DNA of 64,000 bases, taken from Ochotona curzoniae. Lineage: Eukaryota > Chordata > Mammalia > Lagomorpha > Ochotonidae. The position numbers were made by a program, and so were the translations under genes. The stretch is taken from positions 12,770,001 to 12,834,000 of the forward strand of contig NW_024464918.1 in the NCBI RefSeq assembly GCF_017591425.1. Reading direction: 5' to 3'. Shown here piece by piece: positions 57,531-64,000 of the stretch (position 1 is its first letter; each line of letters begins with the position of its first letter). The notes below the pieces were generated by a model. It saw only the letters and a list, made by a program, of their open reading frames with translations, ran no database searches and was not told the origin of the DNA.

Positions 57531-58447
57531 AACTGAATCTGAAAATATTTTCTTTTAGGTTGAAGTCCTAAATAGAATCACTGGAATTGGCATTCCAGAG
57601 TCAATCTAGCACATTTGTATTAGTTCAGAATGTAAGTTTTAGAAAGTAAAATATTCTCAGTGTTGAGCTGTTTCAGAAGGATACCCTTTATGTGTGCAAC
57701 ATTTATGGCTAAGATAATTTTTCATTGCTTGAAAAGAAATGATGGAATGCCCAGTGGTGTTTACTGTGTTAGGCCTAGATCCACTGAGTACAATGTGACA
57801 ACACTGGCATGTTAACAAAGTTAAAATCTGTCAAATCACAGAGACATTTTGAAATGTTTGGAAGTTAAATATTGGGACAGATGTGGGGTTTTTTTTTTTT
57901 TGTACCTTTTTGCGTGCTGTGCTTGTTATTCCCACAGAAACACCACTTATTATTAGGTCTTAAGCAAATTTGGAAGTTCATCTTTCTTCCTATGGATCAT
58001 CCCTTTCAGGATTTCAAGTCAGGTATATGGGCTCGCTTGGTTGGAAAGGCATAGGCATAAACAGGTATTGTTAAGTTTCTTGGGAGTCTTCCTACCGCAT
58101 CGTGTGAGTGGCAGGTTGTAACTGTTGGGCTGCTGGGTGTGGTAGTTTAGAGTCATGTTTGGTTTGCAGGGGTGAAGGGTACCTGGGCATCTGCTTGCCC
58201 CATGTTTACAAGCCGTCTTCTGGTAGCAAGATGAAGTGCTCTATTCTTGCTTGTACAGCGGCTGTCTACCCCTGCACCCTTGCGGTCCCTTCTGGGTAGA
58301 GAGTATGGTCCATGGCTGATATTTCTTTAGGCTGTCCTGTGTTCTTCCCAGGGCCCCACAGCAAAGTTCAGTACCAGTGATGGCAGCATAAAGACCAAAG
58401 GTAAACATCTTCTGATACTAGGCACATATGTGTATGTAAGTCTTTGT
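57531..58447. other. Unassigned sequence
   Basis: AT-rich unique sequence with a T-run at 57888-57901. Confidence 0.45.
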
Positions 58448-58466
58448 AAAAAGCACTCAAGTACAG

Positions 58467-58757
58467 GGCCTGGGACGGTAGTCTAGTAGCTAAAATCCTC
58501 ACCTTGTATGCACCAGGATCCCATATGGGTGTCAGTTCCCAGCCAGTTTCCAGCTTGTGACCTGAAAAACCAGTCAAGGATGGCCCAAAGCCTTGGGACC
58601 CTGCACTGCAGGTGTGGGAGACCCCAAAGAGGCTTCAGGGTTCCTGGCTTTGAATTAGCACAGATTTGACTATTGCTGCCACTTGGGGAGTGGATTCATC
58701 AGGTGGAAGATCTTCCTCTCTGCCTTTCCCCCTTTCTGTATATCCAACTTTCCAAGA
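58467..58757 (+). mobile_element. CSINE, sense to PWWP2A, with target-site duplication
   Basis: GGCCTGGGACGGTAGTC head to ATATCCAACTTTCCAAG. Flanked by AAAAAGCACTCAAGTACAG (58448-58466) and the same word with one change at 58758-58776. Some B-box bases are lost. Confidence 0.95.
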
Positions 58758-59038
58758 AAAAAGCACTCAAATACAGACAGACTTGGTGAAAGCGATGGTG
58801 GTTTTGCTCATGTTGTAATCTGACCCAATACAGTTCGGGAATAACAGCAATGCTGTTGGTTTAGAGTGGCAGCAGTTGGTATTTTCCCCTCTAAAATGTT
58901 GGTCAACTGATGTAAAAAAAAATCCAGTTTGGTCCCACAGTTATGTTGGTTTTACTTTAAACAAGAAGGGCTTCCTTCCCCCCTCCGTAATTACTTGTGC
59001 TTAACTGCATTTTCTTCCTTTTCTCTACTATATTTCAG

Positions 59039-59087
59039 CACAAAGACATTAGCAGGCTGCTGGTTTCATGGACCTGTACCACAATGA
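59039..59087 (+). CDS. PWWP2A: Candidate alternative terminal coding segment of PWWP2A
   Basis: A pyrimidine-rich tract ending TATATTTCAG (AG at 59037-59038) precedes this segment. If exon 2 is spliced at the GTGAGC beginning at 46901, the residual AC joins C59039 to give ACC (Thr747) and the frame reads TKTLAGCWFHGPVPQ after one more Thr before TGA at 59085-59087, giving a 762-residue isoform. The sequence that follows to about 61.2 kb is SINE-free and carries three AATAAA motifs, as expected of a long 3' UTR. Seen: acceptor, frame continuity, repeat-free downstream DNA. Inferred: that this exon is used and used with this donor; it could be a noncoding alternative 3' exon or chance. Confidence 0.45.
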
Positions 59088-60173
59088 CAGAGAACATCAC
59101 AGCATCAGGACTGAATGAAATTGGAGATTTTTAAAGCTGCACTAAGAAGTAAACATTAAGGCAGTTACTTAAACCGACAGTCTCTGAAGGGGCACTGGCA
59201 GACTGCTGTTATGCTGAGAAAAGGTATTAGGGACTATTTATAACAAACTATTGCAATAAGTAATGCATGAGATGAGGAGAAAAGTTATGTGAAATACACA
59301 TACGAGAACTCACTTGAATTTTATGTATGAAGAATGTGAAGTTCCTGTTAGTACGATTTGGAAAGGCCTAAAAGGCATGGAATGATGTGGAAATGTTTAA
59401 GTATTTTTCATACTTAAATTGTGTGCTTTCTCCAAGGTTTTTCAGTTCAGATTTGAGCAAAGGTATTTCTGAAATGCTTGCCTGTGAAACAGCAATAGTC
59501 ATGTGCTAAGGCCAATGTTTCCTTCACGGTGCCAGGACACACAGGCAGGAGTTACCATCCTGCAGCAAGGATGGCCAAGTGCCCCAGCCCCTCGAACCCA
59601 CCCCACCAACACAATGTGGATCTTCTCTTGGACAAAGCAGGGCTGTATTTTGAATATATGTTTGCTTGTTAGAGCATATTAAGATATATTTATTTGCCAC
59701 TAGTATTTAACATTTTGTGCACATTTGCATTATTACATTCTCATCTTTTCTCTTTTGACTCAAAGTGGATAGGCCAATGATCTTGGAGTAAAAATTAATA
59801 CTCCAAGAACTACTGAGCTGGCAAACTTGTATTATTGTTTCTCTCCTTACCAACTGAGCTTGTTCAGAAAGCGTGACAACGTCTGAGTTTTGATGTGGAC
59901 TGCTTCCCAGACAGCCCTTCTTCCAAAGGGATTCTCGAAGGTTTCTGGAAGGATGTGGGCCACTAGGGTGAGTAGCAGGAATAGATCCACAGGGGTAGTG
60001 TCACACGTTTTGTGCATGAAACAAATTCCTAGAGACCATAATTTTTTTTTTACATTTGGTAAATATATTATGGAATGTTTTCTTTTGGAATGAATGGAGA
60101 AAACATGAGAAAATCAGATGGACTTGTTAGTACATTTTTAAGGCTTTTTTATATTTGATGGTGCTGTACTTTT

Positions 60174-60179
60174 AATAAA
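60174..60179 (+). terminator. Poly(A) signal AATAAA, candidate internal
   Basis: AATAAA in TTTAATAAAAAAAAC, about 1.1 kb after the candidate alternative stop; a second copy lies at 60275-60280. Use is unproven. Confidence 0.35.
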
Positions 60180-61180
60180 AAAAACAGGTTTTTTAGTGGC
60201 AATACTGATTTATTTTTTAAACCAGAAAGATAATCCATATTGATTACTTATTACAAAAAAAGAAAAATGCCAAAAATAAAGCTCACAGAATTCATTTGAA
60301 ACAACAGATCACTGAGCGTGTGGCTCAAGTGTTCAAACTTTCCATCCTATTGCTGTGTAACTTTGGAATTACCTAATTAAAGCCCCATGCTCAGAGCTCA
60401 CAAAAGGTTGTGGGCCGGAGTTTTAGAGCATGTTGTGTATCTGAGTATAATTCGTTTTACCACTCAAGAAAGGCAGGAGTCTTATGTCCAGTCAGCTTAA
60501 TGCAAATCCTAATTACACAGCAAAGAATTTAAAGTTTTGACTACATTGCAAATTTATCTTTTGGGCAAGTCCATAGCATGAAATCATTTTTATCACATTG
60601 GAAAAATAAGCTCAGGAACTGTAGCAGCAGGGAGTACTAAAATGAGATATCCTCCAGGGGTGCCCCACTCTGCCCAGGGCTTCGGCTCGGCCGGCCCTGT
60701 TCCTCCAGCTCTACAACACCAGCAGCATCTTTTAGCCTCACTTCAAGAACCAGGTAACTCCCAAGCCATGGTGGAATTAACAACACAGACCGGATGATCA
60801 GGATTTTAAAAATTAAGCTTTATATAAAATTTATCTGTGCAGAGGGATGGAAAAAAACAATAATATAATGGCAAAGAACTGGGAGAAATCAGACTTTAAG
60901 TATCTGTTTTCTCTCATGACCCATTCTCAAAGATGTTTTGTTATAAAGTGAATGTTTATAACAAAAAACTTGGTGTTTTTTAAGGTCTACACTTACCGTA
61001 TTGCTATTTCACTTTCATTGCTTTAGTTGCTTAATATTTAAGCTTTGCTTCATGCTACCTGTTGTCTGTATTTCAAATCTTCACAAGCCTATTTTGTTTT
61101 GTAGACTTGAATGACAAAACTTGTTTCATTATAAGTATGCTCAGAGTTAAATGTCAAAGAACGTTGTGTAACATTTATTC

Positions 61181-61186
61181 AATAAA
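61181..61186 (+). terminator. Poly(A) signal AATAAA, candidate distal end
   Basis: AATAAA preceded by ACATTTATTC and followed within 20 bases by a T-run; the last signal before SINE remnants resume. Confidence 0.4.
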
Positions 61187-61267
61187 GTCTTTGATTTTTT
61201 TTTTAAGTTTAGTTATTTAAGAAATATTTAATTTTTAAGAGTTAGGTTATTTATTTTTAAATATGGA

Positions 61268-61415
61268 AAGTGGTGGTGCTAGTGCGCACAGGAGGGCCCA
61301 AGGGTTTGGGGTGCTACACTCACGTGCAAGTTCCAGGGTTTAGGAAGTGAACCAGTAGGTGGAAGGCATCTTCTCTCTTCCTCTGTAAATCTTCCTTTCA
61401 AATACATCTCAAGGA
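61268..61415 (+). mobile_element. Old CSINE 3' fragment
   Basis: 'GTTTAGGAAGTGAACCAGTAGGTGGAAGG' and 'CCTTTCAAATACATCTC'. Confidence 0.6.
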
Positions 61416-61424
61416 AATAAACAA

Positions 61425-61763
61425 ACTTGAGAAACAGACATCATGCATTTGCTGGCTAATTCTCCAAATACCTGCAATACCAAGAGCTGGTCCAAGTTTC
61501 CCGGGCGGGTGGGTGGCAGGGACCTCCGTACCTGAGCTATCCAGAATGATATAATATACATATATTATATCATATATTATATATACATATGTATATATAC
61601 ATATATAATATATCATATATATTATATCATATAACATATAATATATAGATATATTAGTGACAAGCTGGATTGGGATCCAGTAGGTGGAACTCAAGCCAGC
61701 ACTGTAATAGGATGCAGGTAACTCAAGTGATAGCTTAACTGATAGTGCCATAGCACCCCCCTT
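61425..61763 (-). mobile_element. Old CSINE interrupted by an AT repeat
   Basis: 'GCATTTGCTGGCTAATTCTCC' to TAGTGCCATAGCACCCC; middle replaced by the AT-rich palindrome. Confidence 0.7.
61546..61655. repeat. AT-rich near-palindromic repeat
   Basis: About 110 bases composed almost only of A and T with ATATATC/GATATAT words arranged around the centre ACATATGT at about 61590. Confidence 0.85.
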
Positions 61764-64000
61764 TCATGGTAGAAGACAAGCAACTGCCTATCTGATGGAA
61801 ACAATCTGTTCTGTCCATTGAGGGCTTTTAGAGTCCTGCCTTTATGGATAAATGCATTCTGCATCACATTCTGACTTGAAAAAAACCCATCAGATGGTTG
61901 AAGGTTTTTGGGACTCGCCCAAAAACAGGTCAGTGTAGTGTTTTCTTTTTCCATTTCAGTAAAGCAATACTTGAAGTTTCCAAGTTAATCTACAGTACAC
62001 ATGGAATCTTCTTCCAAGCATTGTCCTGTTTAATTTTACCTGAGTACTCAAAGGCAGCCACCGGAATCTGGCTCCTGTCCAACCTGCAAGTTTCTAAGTA
62101 AAGAAAACTGCAATAGAGAAAACCAGGAAAGGTAGACACCCCGGGTATGTACCATGTGGGGAGGCCTACCCGAAACATGTACTATCCCATGTAAACATAC
62201 AGACACAGACAGTGACAAAACACCAAGATAATACCACTTACAATCTTACCGACCTGGTCTTCTGATGAGGACGTATAAAGGTCAGGTTTGGGGGCTGCAC
62301 CACTGCTACCCGCAGGCACCCTGGATGGATCGCCACAAACGCTGGCTCCCCAGCAAAGTAAGCGGTTTTCATGCTTTTATACCAAGTACTAACCGTTTGC
62401 TCTTCCAAGTAAAGATTCTTTTCTCAGTACTTTGGATAAAGTCATATTTCAGGTGTCTTTAAGCATACTTACATGATGTGTCCTTTCAAATCGTTGCCTA
62501 TTCAGAATGAAATTCCATTGCATTAACAATTTACCCTAGCCTTAGACATCAACAGAGTAATAAATGGGATGGAGAATTGGATCTGAAAATTGCTGTGTCA
62601 GACTAAGAGCGAGCTGGCCAGGTGTTTCCTTGTGAGGGAACTTTGCAGAAGTAACCTTGTGATGTAAAGCAGGGAAAGTGAGTCGGAGAGGAGGCCTGCT
62701 TCAACACAAATAACTTGCTTTAGTCTAACAGGAAGGAGACGGTGGGTTCGCATGCAGCTAAGAATAGCCTACCCATCAGCGCAAGTCAGAGCCTCGCTAA
62801 CAGAAAAGAGGTATGAAATTCAGTGTCGCCAAGCTTTTCCGTGCCTACTCATGTAAGCCCAAAAATACTAGAGACTGAGAATTTTTAACTGAAATTCTAG
62901 AATTTGTTGTTTCTGAATTCTGAGCTTAATAGCTCCTCTGGTTCCTGTGTAGGCAGATAAAACCTTATGTGATCTTCTAAGATCATTTAAGTTGGACTTC
63001 TAAATAAGGTGCACTCCAGTATGACTGAATTGCTCTGAAATGGAAGCAGAGCCCTAAAGTGCTTCTGGCACGAGCCACCAGTGTCTTTGTAAAGAAACAG
63101 ATCAACCATGAAGACAGTGGTGGGTCTGCCTGTTTCAGTGCATCTTCTAGAATACCTGTAGAAAAGGAGGCAGTGTAAGACTGGAGCTATAATCCCCACA
63201 TTTTGATGCTGCCATTGGCTGCCTTTAAAATACCACACTGTCCTAGGAAACTATCGCACCTTTATTCTTTAAGGAAATGAAGTAAAAGTGCAGTATTGGT
63301 GGCTGTCAAGCCATTTCCAACAAGTCTGTGTTGAGACCAACTGCCTCACACCACCATGCAAGCTGCCAACCTGTCACTCTCTTCTGCCCACTCCCGGACT
63401 CTGAGGACTCCTGCCTGCAGTTCGCAGTTTCAGCTTTGTGCACCACTGAGCTCGTGTGCACCTGTGCCTAGGCAGCAGCAGGTGCTTGTGGGTAAGCCCA
63501 GAGCAGGGATCACAGTGGACATCTGGCTGGAACTGCACCCCCTCGAGGAATAGTAAGAAACTGCAACTTCTTCCAATCTAGCGCAAAAAGCCTTTCGGTT
63601 GGTTCTTTTCATATGTCACAAGCAGCATGGACTGGGTCACTGCCACTAGCTGTTGGCTGTGGGCGTCCCTGGCAGTGGAGCAGCAGGTCTTGCCATGCTT
63701 CAGTGAAGTAGGAAAGCTGAGCTTTCAAAGTTTCCCCTTGGGTGAAAGGAAAAAGAAGGTAGGGAGTCCTATTTCTGGTTTTGGCTAATAGAGCTTAACT
63801 TTTGCATAAGAACACATTCCTAGCAAAAGACCTGAGACTTAGAAAATTAGAAAAAACTTTTGTTAGACTATTTATATCCCAAGAGGTTTGTAAAGGTACA
63901 GCACTACTAGTGACCAGTGCCCAACTACCCACTGCTAGCTTCGTTTCCATATTGAAAACTTTGAAGTATAAAAACAGAGCACATCCCCAGTAATTTTCTT
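61764..64000. other. Unassigned unique sequence to the window end
   Basis: 2.2 kb without SINEs. No coding exon recognised on either strand. By human synteny the converging neighbour TTC1 would be expected near here on the minus strand; I could not find its coding sequence. Confidence 0.45.
63261..63266 (-). terminator. Possible minus-strand poly(A) signal
   Basis: TTTATT on the plus strand reads AATAAA on the minus strand. In human the neighbour downstream of PWWP2A, TTC1, converges on it tail to tail, so a minus-strand 3' UTR could end here. I found no TTC1 coding sequence in the window, so this is weak. Confidence 0.2.

Larger units (their letters stand above)
46901..59038 (+). other. PWWP2A: Candidate PWWP2A intron 2 (alternative isoform)
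   Basis: Begins with GTGAGC, whose internal TGA is the stop codon of the main isoform, and ends TATTTCAG. If used it removes the stop and the short 3' UTR. Contains ten antisense and two sense SINEs. Use of this intron is inferred. Confidence 0.4.
59088..61205 (+). other. PWWP2A: Candidate long 3' UTR, SINE-free
   Basis: About 2.1 kb without a recognisable SINE in a SINE-dense neighbourhood, AT-rich, with AATAAA at 60174-60179, 60275-60280 and 61181-61186. This fits the 3' UTR of an alternative PWWP2A transcript. A GC-rich patch at about 60655-60730 is unexplained. It could instead include the overlapping 3' end of a minus-strand neighbour. Confidence 0.4.

Noticed and set aside
2128..58577. 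Many open frames encoding similar peptides such as 'LPIQLPACGLGKQ' or 'FPGHKQGAGWE'
   Set aside because: These are translations of CSINE copies in different frames and orientations, not a protein family.
61398..61751. Minus-strand open frame rich in Tyr and Ile
   Set aside because: Translation of the AT-rich palindromic repeat.

Overview
The window is nuclear DNA of a mammal, almost certainly a lagomorph and most likely a pika (Ochotona). The evidence is roughly 75 copies of a tRNA-derived SINE of the lagomorph C-repeat (CSINE) family, with a recurring 'GGATCCCATATGGG ... GGTTCTAATCC ... GTGGCCTGGGAAAGCAG' core and an 'AATAAAAATAAATAAATC' tail. As I remember it, the rabbit C-repeat has a clearly different head, which points to pika. 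Older MIR, L2 and L1 fragments are typical placental background. Species is inferred from repeats and has not been checked against a database.

The window contains one confident protein-coding gene, PWWP2A, on the plus strand. It lies in a CpG-rich promoter and exon 1 (about 22.1-23.6 kb; start codon 22686, donor at 23273), a 22 kb intron 1, and a large exon 2 (45248 onward, stop 46902-46904) followed by a 3' UTR with a poly(A) signal at 47851. The joined exons encode 747 residues without a frameshift, including the C-terminal PWWP domain with its aromatic-cage residues. A second possible 3' end uses a donor that overlaps the stop codon (46901) and an acceptor at 59038/59039. It would replace the stop with a 15-residue extension and a long repeat-free 3' UTR with AATAAA signals at 60174, 60275 and 61181. 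This alternative is an inference from splice signals.

Layout: 1-22 kb is gene-free upstream DNA made of SINEs on both strands, MIR/L2 relics, a (GGAA)n purine tract and L1 3'-end-like blocks (9.9, 12.6-14.0 and 15.0-15.8 kb). 22.1-23.6 kb holds the promoter and exon 1. 23.3-45.2 kb is intron 1, packed with SINEs mostly antisense to the gene, plus a second large L1-like block (34.3-36.2 kb). 44.6-49.7 kb is an almost SINE-free island around exon 2 and its 3' UTR. 49.7-58.8 kb is again SINE-rich. 58.8-61.2 kb is SINE-free (candidate terminal exon). 61.2-64 kb holds old SINE remnants, an AT-rich near-palindrome and unassigned unique sequence.

I found no novel gene system, CRISPR array, functional RNA gene or second protein-coding gene. 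The more interesting observations are genomic: a 32-nt 5' fragment of U6 snRNA inserted in a SINE between target-site duplications; a head-to-head SINE composite; strong antisense bias of intronic SINEs; six CCAAT boxes in about 240 bp of promoter; a stop codon embedded in a splice donor; and an AT-rich near-palindrome. Repeat boundaries are read by eye and are usually good to about 10-20 bases; boundaries stated with target-site duplications are exact.
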